Shown: positions 11,675 to 22,201 of the stretch, in pieces | How the letters are laid out: each line of letters opens with the position of its first letter | Position numbering within the stretch: position 1 is the first letter of the stretch | Assembly: GCA_030374805.1 (NCBI GenBank) | Contig: JARGSG010000209.1 | Span: forward strand, 496,001 to 560,000 | Direction of reading: 5' to 3' | DNA: 64,000 bases | Origin: Gracilaria gracilis | Taxonomy: Eukaryota > Rhodophyta > Florideophyceae > Gracilariales > Gracilariaceae | Program-made: the position numbers and the translations under genes | Notes under the pieces: model-generated | Told to the model about the DNA's origin: nothing | Databases searched by the model: none | The model's input: the letters and a program-made list of their open reading frames with translations, nothing else

Positions 11675-13905
11675 TTAAAAAGGCTGCTGGGAAATGTCGG
11701 TCTCGTCGGGTTTCGTCGTTGTGTGCAAGACAGAAGAAGACTTCAGAAAGTGAGTGACCTTTGGAGCGTCGTCTGCAGTCGGATTGTCTTGATCATTGGT
11801 GTGCGATTCATCTTCGTTGTCTGAGGAGCGCGGGCTGTCATCCAACATTTGAACGGCGTTGTGGAGTACTTCTTCGGTGATACCACCAGTGCAGTCTGTC
11901 AGGGCTGCTTGCAGAATAGACGCAACGCGATCTTGATTCTCGCCATTATCTGCACCTTCAGGGTTGGAGTCGTTTAGCTCAGTGAACAAGTTGCGATGAA
12001 GGTTGCGGCCGTGGCGGTAATGTGGACAGTCCCGCTTGAAATGGCCCTTTTGCTTGCAATAGTGGCAGCGATCGTTCGGCTTGTGGCGGTGTTGTTGGTG
12101 ACGGTGGTTCGAGCGTTGGTACGAGGACTTCGAACGAAAACGGTTGTTAAAGGGACGACCGTAGCGAGGGTTAGTATAGTTGACGGATGATGGTTTGTCA
12201 ACGTTACCGAACGCTGCTCGCTCGTTGCCAGCATTCTTCTGGTTCGTGCAGAAACGCTGTGAACAGTCGGCGAGTGCCATGACCAGGTCCTGGTACGTAG
12301 GGTAGGTGGACGTGGGCCGTTGTATTTCAATTGCACACCAATCTTGGCCTTCGACAGCAGAGATTAAAAGTTCTCGTTTGAAATGTTCGCCTTGGAATCC
12401 CTTGGGGATACGGGAGAAGTTGGCCTGAATGTCAGCGGTAAGCTTGCCAAAAGCATCATTAATTGAAGTAGTTCCGTCCAAGAAATCGGATAGGCGCAGC
12501 TTCTGCAGGTAGCTGAGAATTCGACGCTGTGTGGCAGCATTGTCGAAACGGAGAGCCATCATCGAATTGGCTTGTCCGTAGTCGCGCACAACGGGGCGTA
12601 CTTCCTGATCGTAGTAGTCTCTAGCTTCATCCTCCAGGATGAACGGTAGCAGTAGGAGAGCCTCGGAACTGGTTAGACTAAATACCTCAATGACGTATTG
12701 CTCATAGTCGCGTACAGTGTGGGGCCAGGAGTCTTTGATGGTTCCTTTAAAACGCTTATCCTTGAACTGGGTTGACGCTTGTGTGGAGGCCTTCTGGATT
12801 GTGATGGCGCGGGAGGAAGACGGGTCATTGTAGTGAGACGTGTCACGAACTGCGGAGTGGTTGTTGACAGCGTCTACAACATGTGTCGGCTGCATTGGCT
12901 GCGGGTGGGGGGGTGGTTGAGTCTCGGTTTGGAAGTGATGAGTCGCCGGGGGAGGGGGTTGGGCGATTGCGAGTTGAACGGCATTTGCGGCGGGAGGTAG
13001 GGGGCTCGGAGATGGCGGGCGGTTGTGTCAGTGGAGGAGGTTGGGCAATTGGGGGGTTTTGGGAGGCTTGAAGAGCTTCACGACCTTCGGTGGCCATGGT
13101 GTTGAGGATTCTCCTGAACTCGGAGGCATCGGAGGTTTGTCGTTCCTGAAAACGGTTCAGAACATCGTTCATGCTGTTGACAACAGCACTCAACGTAGAG
13201 CCACGAGGGGATTGTGCGGCTTCAGGCGAGGGGTTGACGGCAGGGGCCGTGGTTGCTAGCACATTTTGGGGTGTGAGCAGGTGATAGGGGATGGGATCCG
13301 GGTCGCTGGAGGTATCCGGCTGGTTCGAAGGAGCGGGAGCAGGTTGTGGAATCGCATCGTTCGTGTCAGGATCGGTGCTTAAGTGCCAGGGATGGCGCTC
13401 TTTCAGCATTACGTGTTTAAATACCGTATTGAATGAATCGTCATCAAAGCCAGAGAAGATCGCATGGGCGACGCGGAGGGTCGGACTCTTGTAGATGTGA
13501 TTACCAGGGACGTGAAATCCAAAAGCACGGAGCTTGTTCTCGAGGGCGCGGTTGCAGTTGAAGTTGCTGGTAATGCTCGGTGCGCAAAGGAGAAGGGGGT
13601 CGAGGTCAGAACGTACTTGAGCAATGAATTGATCCGCGGAGGGATTGTTGCGAAGTGCTTCGCGAATTATTGCGGCAAAGACGCGCTGGTGAGTCGTGGA
13701 GAGTCGGGCACGCGGAAGGAAGTCATATAGACCTGACGGGCGGATGGGACTCGAGGCATCATGAAACGTGATACTTTGGATAGTATCAGCGACGGTGGCT
13801 TCGGTGGGGTCGAAGAGGACCGAGAGCGGTGGTCTGGGGGATCTGCTCGGGGTTGGAGGGTCCTGCTTGATCGGGAGTCGGAGAGGCGGGTTGGTTGGGA
13901 TCCAT
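11675..13905 (-). pseudogene. copia Gag, frame-broken
   Basis: Gag is spread over three frames. A likely ATG at 13905 (MDPNQPASPTPDQAGPS) gives about 39 codons before a TGA. The main N-terminal body is in another frame (from about 13925, FDPTEATVADTIQSITF..., to 12843). The rest is in a third frame (12895-11675), including the nucleocapsid zinc knuckle CHYCKQKGHFKRDC (CX2CX4HX4C) near 12020-12065. The overlap at 12895-12843 follows a C7 run (ACCCCCCCA), so a one-base slip there could explain the break. The frame ends at a TAA just left of 11675 (QQPF then stop). Known family role: forms the virus-like particle and packages RNA. It may be damaged, or the copy may rely on programmed shifts. Confidence 0.85.
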
Positions 13906-13943
13906 GATGGATGTCAAATTTGGTCCAAAAGAGGTCAATCGAT

Positions 13944-14250
13944 TGATGGTCTACTTTTGGGTCAAACTGGCTGCATAACGCAGGTTGGATGCGGTTGGTG
14001 AGAGTTGGAAGAGTAGTGAATAGACTGAAAACTTTAAAACATGATGAGTAGACTTTACTGATGGAGGCGATTCACAGCTGGCTATTTAAGGTGTCCTTGG
14101 ACCGATTCCCGGTTGTGGGGATATCGGTAAGGCCCTCTGCGGTTATCGCAGATCGGCACCAGAGCCCTAGTATCGCCTGCGGCGATAAGCGTGGTCGATA
14201 TGCGATAGACGAGGTTATCGCTCAGGCTCGCGTTCGCTCGCTGAGCATCA
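13944..14250 (-). repeat. copia 5' LTR
   Basis: Direct partner of 7912-8218 with five substitutions. It would drive transcription leftward (minus strand). The TTAAATA box is conserved here. It is followed outside by the target duplication AGTAC at 14251-14255. Confidence 0.97.
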
Positions 14251-14255
14251 AGTAC

Positions 14256-14765
14256 AATAGACTTAAGCAGATGGACACACGGCGTTCCGACAGCGAATGG
14301 TTTTGGATGCCATGCAATCATTCTGCAATTTTAAGTGTATTTAGAAATACTGTGAACATAAGATACACTGTGTCAATTTATACACAAACATGTATTGGTA
14401 GACTTTTTAGAGGCGCAGAATATTTTGGATTTCCATTTTAAGCACGATTAAGAATGGAATGGAATAAAGCGTTGTAGAGTGTATTGTTAAATGTTTGTGA
14501 ATTAAAATGAGTTTTTAATCTCATTTATAAGTTGGAGGTACACTTGACTAGCTTTTGTACTTTTTGTAGTTGCAGTTGCAAAACTTTAGATCGGTGGAAC
14601 AGGGAGTGGTTAGTGGATTCGAATAGTGAGTAGAATATCCTCAAGTGGTGTGTATGTATGTGCATATAATGTTGGTTTAATTGTTATGAAAAGTTGAGTG
14701 TAGCGGCGTGCAGCACGCGCAAGTGAAGTTTCAATTTGGTTTGTGGTAGTGTAATTTAACTTAGT
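14256..14765. other. no gene supported
   Basis: AT-moderate spacer between the copia element and the GC-rich bZIP locus. No ORF with a domain and no obvious repeat. It is likely downstream flank of the minus-strand bZIP gene. Confidence 0.5.
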
Positions 14766-15118
14766 AGTGGCGACACGCGCGGCGCGCACGCGCGCCCACG
14801 GCGGCCGCGCGTCTGACGGTAGAAAAACGCGCGCGCGCGCCGCGTGGCCCAATTATACGCGCCGCGCGCGTGGCGGCCCGGCTCACCTTCATTGTCAGCG
14901 CCAGCCGCGCGTCGTCATCTCGCGCGCGCGCGCGCGCCTTTCGCCATCGTCATCGACGTCGCCGCGCCGTTCGCCGCCGTCGCCGCCGTCGCCGTTGCCG
15001 TCTCCGCCGTCTTCGCTGCCGCCGTGCTCGCCGAGCTGCTCGTCGCCGACGAGGGAGAGAGAGAAAGCGAGAGTGAGAAAAAGGGATGTGCTGAGCGCCG
15101 CGCGCGCGCGCGCTCAGC
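14766..15118. other. alternating CG tracts, candidate Z-DNA-forming region
   Basis: Several runs of alternating CG lie just 3' of the bZIP stop: near 14828-14843 (cgcgcgcgcgccgcg), near 14920-14938 (tcgcgcgcgcgcgcgcgcc) and near 15099-15115 (gcgcgcgcgcgcgctc). Between them are GCCGTCGCC repeats. Alternating purine-pyrimidine CG tracts are the classical Z-DNA former. Whether they act here is unknown. Confidence 0.6.
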
Positions 15119-16559
15119 CGTCGTCAAACTCCAGCCGTCGCAGCCCGGACAGCACGCGCGCGCTGCGTGGCACGTCGCCGCGCGCCGCGCTCAGCGCCGC
15201 GCTGCCGGGCGCCGCCGCCGCGCCGCCGCGCGGCGTGTGCTCGCTCACGTGCTGCTGCAGGTCGGCCAGCATGCTCAGCGTGTCGGCCGCGCCGCTGGCG
15301 CCGTCGCTGCCCGACAGCTCGTGCTTCACGTGCTGCGCTCGCGCCTGCGCTTGTGCGGCGGCCGCGGCGGCGGCGGCCGCTGCGGCGGCGGCCGCGGAGG
15401 TGGACGGCGGTGGTGGTGCGCCGCCTGCTTCCATGCGCACCAGCGGCAGCGACGGCTGCGGCGGTTGCGGCGGCGTCGATGCGCGTCGCCGCAGTTGTGC
15501 AATGACGTCGTCCAGTTGTCGCACGCGTTGGAGCAATCGCTCCACCTCCAGTTCGGCGTGCGCGAAGCGCACCGTGTAGTGCTCCAGACACTTGATGTAC
15601 GCCTCGGTGCGCTTGCGGGTGACGGCGCTTTCGCGCCGACTGCGTTCGCGCTCCTTCTGCTTGGACGTGAGCGGCTGTCCCGTGTACCTGGCGTCGCGCT
15701 CCTTCTCCACCTGAACGTCCTTGAGCTCCTGTCGCTTGATGCGCTTCGCCTCCTCGGCGTTGGCGTTCGCCTGTCTCACGTACTTATTCTCGTCAAAGTC
15801 GGGCGGCAGTCGGTACGGCAGCGACGACGACGCGCCCATCACAGCAAAATCGGCCAGCGTTCCTTCATGTGCGCACGCTGCCTGCGAGGGCAGCAGCGGC
15901 GATGTGGTGGCCAGCGCCATGGACGTGTCCGACGACTGTCTGGCCGCGCGCTTGTGCGCGTGCGCCACGGCAAACGGCTGCACGAACGGGCGCGGCGGGT
16001 GCGTCGGCGGCAGCGACATGCCCATGGACATGGGCGCCCAGTTGTCGTCCACCACCATCACGTCCGCGGCGGCCGACGCGTCCAGCGGCTGCTGCGCGCC
16101 CGGCTGCGGCTGCGGCGTGGGGTGTGGTACGGGCGGCACGGGCAGCGGCGACGACGCGGCCACGGCCGCGGCGGCCCACAACGCGTCGTCGGGCGCATAG
16201 CCGTGCACGAACGATTGAAGCGAGTCGAACGACACGGGCGCTTCGTGCGCTGACTGCGGCGGCGGCTGCGGCGGCTGCGGCTGCGTGGGCAGCGGCGCGG
16301 AGACGGGCAGCGGCGCGGGCAGCGGCGCGGAATGGTACGCGAACAGCATGGCGTCGAGCGGACGCGGCGAGGGCGCGGGCGCGGGCGCGGGCGCGGACGA
16401 AGAAGACGACGACGATGCGGCGGGGAGCGGCTGCGAGCGGTGCTGCATGACGGAGGCGTTGGCACACGGAGGCGACACGAAGCGGACGGGCACTCGGCGG
16501 CGGCGGCGCGCTTTGAAGGAGGCGCGCGCCACAGCGAGCGGCGGCGGCGGCGGCGGCAC
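15114..16559 (-). CDS. bZIP-like transcription factor
   Basis: 481 codons, open from ATG 16559; a shorter start at Met38 (MQHRSQPLPAASSSS) is also possible. Low-complexity Pro/Ala/Ser/Gln stretches fill the N-terminal half. A charged segment about 255-300 (FDENKYVRQANANAEEAKRI...) leads into a basic region at about 298-320 (QKERERSRRESAVTRKRTEA). The hydrophobic d positions at seven-residue steps are L325, F332, V339, V346 and I353, so only the first is Leu. The basic region aligns with the bZIP signature N-x7-R/K, but the invariant Asn is Arg308 and the distal basic residue is Lys316. A 14-16 residue poly-Ala tract follows at about 389-402. It is probably nuclear and DNA-binding. It is the only plausibly intact host gene in the window. 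Base composition is far more GC-rich than its surroundings. Confidence 0.75.
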   Translation of the reverse strand: MPPPPPPLAVARASFKARRRRRVPVRFVSPPCANASVMQHRSQPLPAASSSSSSSAPAPAPAPSPRPLDAMLFAYHSAPLPAPLPVSAPLPTQPQPPQPPPQSAHEAPVSFDSLQSFVHGYAPDDALWAAAAVAASSPLPVPPVPHPTPQPQPGAQQPLDASAAADVMVVDDNWAPMSMGMSLPPTHPPRPFVQPFAVAHAHKRAARQSSDTSMALATTSPLLPSQAACAHEGTLADFAVMGASSSLPYRLPPDFDENKYVRQANANAEEAKRIKRQELKDVQVEKERDARYTGQPLTSKQKERERSRRESAVTRKRTEAYIKCLEHYTVRFAHAELEVERLLQRVRQLDDVIAQLRRRASTPPQPPQPSLPLVRMEAGGAPPPPSTSAAAAAAAAAAAAAAQAQARAQHVKHELSGSDGASGAADTLSMLADLQQHVSEHTPRGGAAAAPGSAALSAARGDVPRSARVLSGLRRLEFDDG

Positions 16560-16585
16560 GGCGCGAAGAGCAGCGGCGCGTCTAC

Positions 16586-16638
16586 CGTCACGCGGGCGCT
16601 GCGCGCGTGGCGCCCGCGTGACGCCACGCGCCGCGTCA
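16586..16638. promoter_or_regulatory. CGTCA/TGACG inverted repeats upstream of the bZIP gene
   Basis: A perfect 14-bp inverted repeat, CGTCACGCGGGCGC (16586-16599) and GCGCCCGCGTGACG (16610-16623), has a 10-nt spacer. A further CGTCA occurs at 16634-16638. This gives three CRE/TGA-type half-sites within 53 bp, 27-79 bp upstream of the ATG at 16559. CGTCA/TGACG is the known half-site of many bZIP proteins, so autoregulation is a reasonable inference. Confidence 0.5.
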
Positions 16639-16779
16639 CGTTGCCCTCGCTCGCTGCGCGTGCGCGCGCGCGTACGTTTTTCGGCTGATCAGGACCGCGC
16701 GTGCGGCTGAGGCGGATGTCTCGCCGCCGCTGCTGCCGCCGTAGCTAGAGATACACGCCGCGTGCACGTCCCCGCCGCC

Positions 16780-16856
16780 GCCGCCTCCGCCTCCACCTCT
16801 GCCGCCTCCGCCTCCGCCTCCGCCTCCGCCTCCGCCTCCGCTTCCGCTTCCACCCC
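16780..16856. repeat. (CCTCCG)n hexanucleotide microsatellite
   Basis: About ten near-perfect CCTCCG units between ccgccgccgcc and ccacccctgcc. On the minus strand it would encode an Ala-Glu dipeptide run in a 98-codon ORF (16689-16985). That is more likely a by-product of the repeat than a gene. Confidence 0.85.
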
Positions 16857-16999
16857 TGCCGCCGGCGGCTGTCCACCGCCGTTTTGTGCCCGAGCCGCGC
16901 TGGCGAATTGCTCCCGTGCATGCGCCAAACTGCGTTTGACGCCGCGTCCCACGGCTGCAGTGGCGCGCAGGCGCGTGCTGTGCAACTGATTGCTTACGT

Positions 17000-19900
17000 T
17001 TTCTAACTTTCTAACGGTTGTTTGATTGTTGCTTGTTGTGGTGTGTGGCTAGTTATTCGAAGCGCCACAAACGGCAGCGCCAGCGTTGCGAACGCTCCGA
17101 CGGCGCTCAAACAAGCGCTGCATCTATGACGCCATATGGTTCGCGAATGGCAATGCGCACAGAGCACTGCTTCAGCGTGTTGTGATGTAGCCATCCAGGT
17201 TGCGCGTAGATACTACAGTATTCTGATTTGGCATGCTTGGTAGCAGCAGGGACAGATTCGGCGCGGCCGTTTAGTTTTTGTTTTTTTTTTGTTGCTTTTC
17301 CATCCTTGGTTGTGCTCGCGATCAGTGTTGAGCTCGCCAGAGACAGTGCTTTGTCTATCACCAAGCTGCTGGCTATGAGATAGACTATCTCCAAGCTGTT
17401 GCTTGACCGCCACACCTTTTTGTTTGATTGTGGCCATATCAGCTAAAAGAAGGTTTTCGACAACCTCACAGTTGTGTGTTCGTTGAGCGTTGCTAAAAAA
17501 AGGGTTTTTAGCAATCTGTTTCCCGCCGCGGGCGCTCGCACTCGCAGTGCGCTTTGTTTACATCAAGTAAGGTACGCGCATGTAGTAGCTGACACAAGGG
17601 GGCGGAATGGGGTTGGCGTGACAAAGATCATCAGCTTCGGTACCGAACAGCACGGCTAAGAGTGTGCGTACGCACTCGGTTGAGCGCGCCGCAATGGGAT
17701 GTACGCTTGCATTTGGGCGCAGCGTTGATGCGGCGGGGCAGTTGTTGTGAAAAACTGCCGCGCGGCACGTAGCGCAAAAGTGACTGCTGCTCGAACGCGC
17801 AGCGCATTCACGGGGCAGCTGCGCCGTCAGCTGAGAAAACAAGTGCAGCCGTGGGAAAGACTTTCCCAACTGTTGGAGAGAGGGGACGCAGAAGAGGTAG
17901 TGCAGTGGGTTGCACACGTGGGCGTCGGTGGCGCGTGACAGGCACAGATCCTTTCGTACTTGGCCGCGTGACCGCACACGCTCACTTGACGCAAATTCGC
18001 AAATGCGCCGTAGGCGCTGCGCTCCACCGCGCCGTTTCTCACGGAGCGCCACTGGGCGGCTGTGGAGGCGCCGACAGCTGTGGCGACGCCGACGCCGCTC
18101 AGCGCCCGAGCTGTTGCTCTACCAACCACCGTATATATATATCTATCCTTTACCTGTTTTGTCATTGCACGTGGCGCCATTTGTGATCGTACGCCAACCC
18201 GTTGCGCGCGCGCTATCTATGTCACAGCTCCCGAAGCCGAGGCAACAAGATGAGGTTTACTAACGAACGAGCCATCGCTGTCATGTACTGTACTTCGCCT
18301 TCTCACAACTGTACCACCGGTACATGGCTCATGGCTGCTGTCAATCTCCCGCACTCCCTCATACAACCGTTCAGGTTGCTTTCCTGTGCCCCCCACCTCA
18401 TTTTGCAACCGCGCTTCCATTCTTGTTGCCACAAATCCAATCTGCATCACAGCCCACAAGAACGCATCAACAACCCCCTTCCTGCTTTCAGTGCACTCAC
18501 CCGTCATGCCTTCTCCTTCACGCACCACTGCAACACCATAAAATCATTAACACGCTAATGACGCACATGCCAACCATGTGTGTCATTGTTATCTCAAGCT
18601 TTCCAACCGCGTACCAACGTCAGAACGAGGAGTCCTGTGCGCGTTTCATACGCAAACTTCACAATTCTTGCGCCAGCTATCTCGAGTAACTATTACACCC
18701 CACATGGCTGTCGCTGCCCACGAGGGAGCTGTCGCCCCAGCAGCAACGCACCGCATCATCACAGCAAACCATTGGTTGTAACCATTCTGCTAACGTTGTC
18801 CGCCGCTCATCTCCTTAAGCACTGAATGTAAAGTTTACCCTTTTCTCTCTCAGTTGCGTGCAACGTCTCTGTAATGCTAGGAGGTCCTCTTATGCAACTC
18901 ACACCTAGCAGCAGCAGCAGCCTCGCGTACACTGCAAGCTGGCGCTGTTTCTTCTTGCTAAGCACAACTATTCCTCCTTCCGGAAGAGCTTCATCATGCT
19001 CCTTGAGGCGTCCCCTCTGCAATTCCTTCCATCATCTTCGCAATTAAGCTACTGTATGACACATAGTATTTGTGCCTCCACAACCACAACATGCAAACCG
19101 ATTCTACTGGCTCTTCGTAATACCACATGCACCGCCTCAACTATTTTTTCATCGCTGCCGTTTTCTTCATCGTTATTTCTTCTTCTTTATGTCTTTCTAT
19201 TTGTCGCAAACACGTCAGCTTCCACGATAACATGTTCATCTGCCATGGAACCTTCAAATCAATGTTCTTATGTTTTATAACGAACACAAAGTTCACAGCA
19301 ATACTTGTCATGCATACCAGTAATTTGCGTAAAATCATTGCCACTAACTGCATGTCACACTCCTTTGGCGAACCATAACCACAAAGCAAATCGCGTTTTC
19401 GCCGGACAAGTTCCACCAAAAGAGTACAGTAAAAAGAAAGTTTGCATGGGGGGGTTTGCACCAAAGAACGAGAGCAAAGAAATAGGAAAGCATTAAATCT
19501 ATTGGACTAGTACATAAGTGTGAACGCAAACACTCTTACTGTGAGATGAGAGTTCTTGTTCTTGTACAGTTTGCCGGTAGACTATCGAAGCGTTGGGTTT
19601 TGATTTGTTACGCCGGGGGGATGTTGACACCTCTCCCCCTCTCTGTTTTACATTACTACATATCTGGGGTGGAATTCCACATGGAATGAATCTTGTTCAG
19701 AGTTGGTTAACGACGGTTTTGCGTACACTGCAGCCTCAGCGCTGTTGAGACAAGTAATTGTTTTTTACAAACCGATCTCGAAGACAAAAGTGAGCTCCAC
19801 CACATCGCTCCCCCACACGCAGCATATGATGCGTTACGTCAACATGTAGGGCTTTTGTCCTCTCCGCGGGAGAGCCATAGTGGAATAAATAATAAACAAA

Positions 19901-20995
19901 CAGCGACATATCGCACGGAAATGTGCCATGGCGATGTTTCTGCATAAGCACGGAAGGGAAAGGAAAGGATCGAGTTCGGCGTGGTGATATGACGTATAGG
20001 CTCGCAATGGTTCGTTGCGCTTGGGCCGAAAGTTGGATGTGGTTGAAATGTGGACAGGACTCCAAGACAAGCGAGCAGCGTGTGCCAAGCGACAGCACCA
20101 CATCTCCAGAGATAGCAACGTTGCAAAGCACCACTCGCGGAAAGCATAATGAGCAAGTTGATTAATGTGATTTCATGGGTAGCGCACTGGAAATAAGGTT
20201 AGAAAATGGAGAAGAACGGTCGCTTTGGAATGCACATATGCGGAGGAGCGGGGGATGGGCAGAGAACGCGTTTGCAACTTGGGAAGCGCCGCTTGTGTGG
20301 CTGCGCGCGAGTGGCTATTTTAAAAGCGGCGGCCGGCAGGGGCGACGCAGAGCGATGCAGATGCATCTACCGGTACGACGGTACAGGTACCGTTGGTAGA
20401 CGTTTACGTACTGCTGCGCGCGCGATGGGCGTATAAACGGCATCACATTATGATGCGCCGTCTATTTTTGGGCACGGTACGTCAGCACAAGTGTGCGGCA
20501 CGTTTGTTTACCCCAAGCTCTCAACCTCACCTTCCTCATACACCATCCGCTACGTTGTTCGTCTCCTTCTCAGCTTTGCACTTTCCGCAAATAGAAGCTC
20601 GCTCTGCTTCCGTTCTTCCCTCCAAAGTATCTGCTACAATCCGCGTGTCACTTTCTTGCCCGATTATCTTATTAAAAGAAAAAGCCAAAACAATTACTGT
20701 GCCCTGCACGTGTAACATTTCAAATCCCTGTCATCACCTTTTCACTATGGCTGAAAAAATCACTCAATTGCACCACTATGTTTCAACCAACGCTGAAGAT
20801 GCACTACAGTCAGCGAAATTTAGATACCTCGAAAAAGTTTAGAGCGGTTTAACCCCCGATGCTTTGCGATACATCACTCCGAGCGTCGGCCACCACTAAA
20901 TCGTAAACAGTTAGACAACAGTATAAAACAGTAGGTACTCACACAAAGCCATTGAAAAGATATGATAAACACAAGCAACGAAGTTTACTTATATC
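17000..20995. other. no gene supported (4 kb)
   Basis: Many ORFs of 60-160 codons on both strands, none with a recognised domain and none that can be chained. Local features are a T-rich run near 17276-17290, a TATATATATA stretch near 18133-18143, and a pyrimidine-rich plus strand between about 18280 and 19300. It could hold the bZIP promoter and upstream regulatory DNA or a non-coding transcript, but nothing shows this. Confidence 0.5.
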
Positions 20996-22201
20996 TACGA
21001 AAGTTTATAACAGCAAACGCAGTAAATTCTAATTAACTTCGACTCAGTAGCCTGTCATGGCTCCCTTTTTCTCTATGACAGCTATAAGACGCTGTGTAAT
21101 AGATTCGTAGAGATTTTCCAACATTGCGAAAGAAATGCTTTCCCATATATCACCAACACAATTGGCAAATTCCTCCACAGTGTGGAACTGCCTATGACCT
21201 TCATATACCTTCTTAACCAGCCTAGCCCAGAAATTTTCGATAACATTAATATCTGCGCTCTTCGCCGGCTAGTCTTGAACCTTTACTTGATTATCCTAAA
21301 GACACTGTTTTGTAATATTTGCACCATGGGCAATAGCCCCATCGTGCATAAACACCCAGTTGTCACCTACTGCCGCAGCTGCAAAAGATAAAAAATTACT
21401 AGATAGTCTTGATATAGAACGTAGCAGTAAAATTACTATCTAACGCTACGATATTACCACACCCCTATTAAAAAATAGCAGCCCAACCCACAAACAATTT
21501 TTTCTTTTGCTGACGTTGCAAAAAAGTTTCCGGTTTCTCTCTCAGATCATGCCAGTAGTGTGCCAGACCATCAAGACCATCTAAGTTAAACTTCTTTTCG
21601 TCGGAGAAGATGGCTCTTTTCCAATCAACTGGGCACCATGCAAGTCTTTCCTTCGCCCAATTTATACGATGTGGTTTATGTCTCTGCGTCATATAAATTC
21701 TTTTCTTTATTCTCTTGTTCTTCAAGTACGGAACTTCTCTTACGATCTGTTGAACGCAACAAACTCCTATATTTAAAACATACGTTTTCTGTACTTGAGA
21801 TACGGAAGACTGACGAAATATTACATCTCGGATGATGGCCCTTTTAGTATTATCAGTAATCTTCTTGTTCTTCGGCTTTAATTTTTTCTTTTGGCAAGGT
21901 TTTGGGCGCATCAGAAACTGCTGCACAATTGTGCGATTTCGTCTAATAAATATTGCAATTCCTGTGTTGCTCATTCGGTGGAAATTGTGAGCTATGAATT
22001 GTGCATTTTCAACGGCTGATAAGACTTTTCCTCGAAAAATAATTGGAACGATGGAGGAATTTAAGGTTTAGATTATGAAAGTGGAGAGCATTTCATGATA
22101 CCTTGCACAGTTATAGAGCTGTACAACCTCTACATGCGCGTCAATTTCAGTTTGAACTGAACTGATGATATAAAATTTTGCTGATATAAAGAACTTTCGT
22201 C
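20996..22201 (-). mobile_element. Tc1-like DNA transposon, dead
   Basis: About 1.2 kb containing a decayed DD34E transposase. Imperfect terminal inverted repeats can be aligned: left TACGAAAGTTTATAACAGCAAA (20996-21017) and the reverse complement of 22178-22201 (gACGAAAGTTCTTTATATCAGCAAA), sharing ACGAAAGTT and then TAT.-CAGCAAA. The left end carries TA, the usual Tc1/mariner target duplication; the right end reads TC, so one side is mutated or the boundary is off by a base or two. Confidence 0.65.
21044..22058 (-). pseudogene. Tc1-like transposase, inactivated
   Basis: The frame is traceable from about 22058 (GKVLSAVENAQFIAH, the N-terminal helix-turn-helix start, with no ATG) through 21974-21468. 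The latter includes IFSDEKKFNLDG with the first catalytic Asp. It is frameshifted around 21380-21468 and resumes with NWVFMHDGAIAH (second Asp), ending SADINVIENFWARL (Glu). Counting from the second Asp to that Glu gives 34 intervening positions, which fits Tc1 (DD34E) rather than mariner (DD34D). Two in-frame stops lie between them. The final codon is the TGA at 21044-21046. Known role: cut-and-paste transposition into TA. Confidence 0.9.

Larger units (their letters stand above)
7912..14250 (-). mobile_element. Ty1/copia LTR retrotransposon, young, full-length
   Basis: A 6339-bp element lies on the minus strand. Two 307-bp LTRs (7912-8218 and 13944-14250) begin TGATGG and end CATCA on the plus strand, so both ends read TGATG...CATCA. 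I count five mismatches between the LTRs (about 98.4% identity). The element is flanked by a perfect 5-bp target duplication AGTAC (7907-7911 and 14251-14255). Inside are gag (13905-11675) and pol (about 11455-8216), with pol order protease, integrase, RT, RNase H, which defines Ty1/copia. The polypurine tract abuts the 3' LTR. Several frame breaks in gag and at the gag-pol junction make autonomous activity of this copy doubtful, although pol itself is fully open. Confidence 0.97.

Noticed and set aside
14844-16253. 469-codon plus-strand ORF across the bZIP gene
   Set aside because: It is antisense to the bZIP ORF. Very GC-rich DNA lacks stop codons in all frames, and the product is Arg/Ala low complexity without a domain.
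16689-16985. Minus-strand ORF with Ala-Glu repeats
   Set aside because: It is created by the CCTCCG microsatellite, and nothing outside the repeat looks like a protein domain.
17000-20900. Several 100-160-codon ORFs as genes
   Set aside because: No motif, overlapping in all frames, and no chainable exons.
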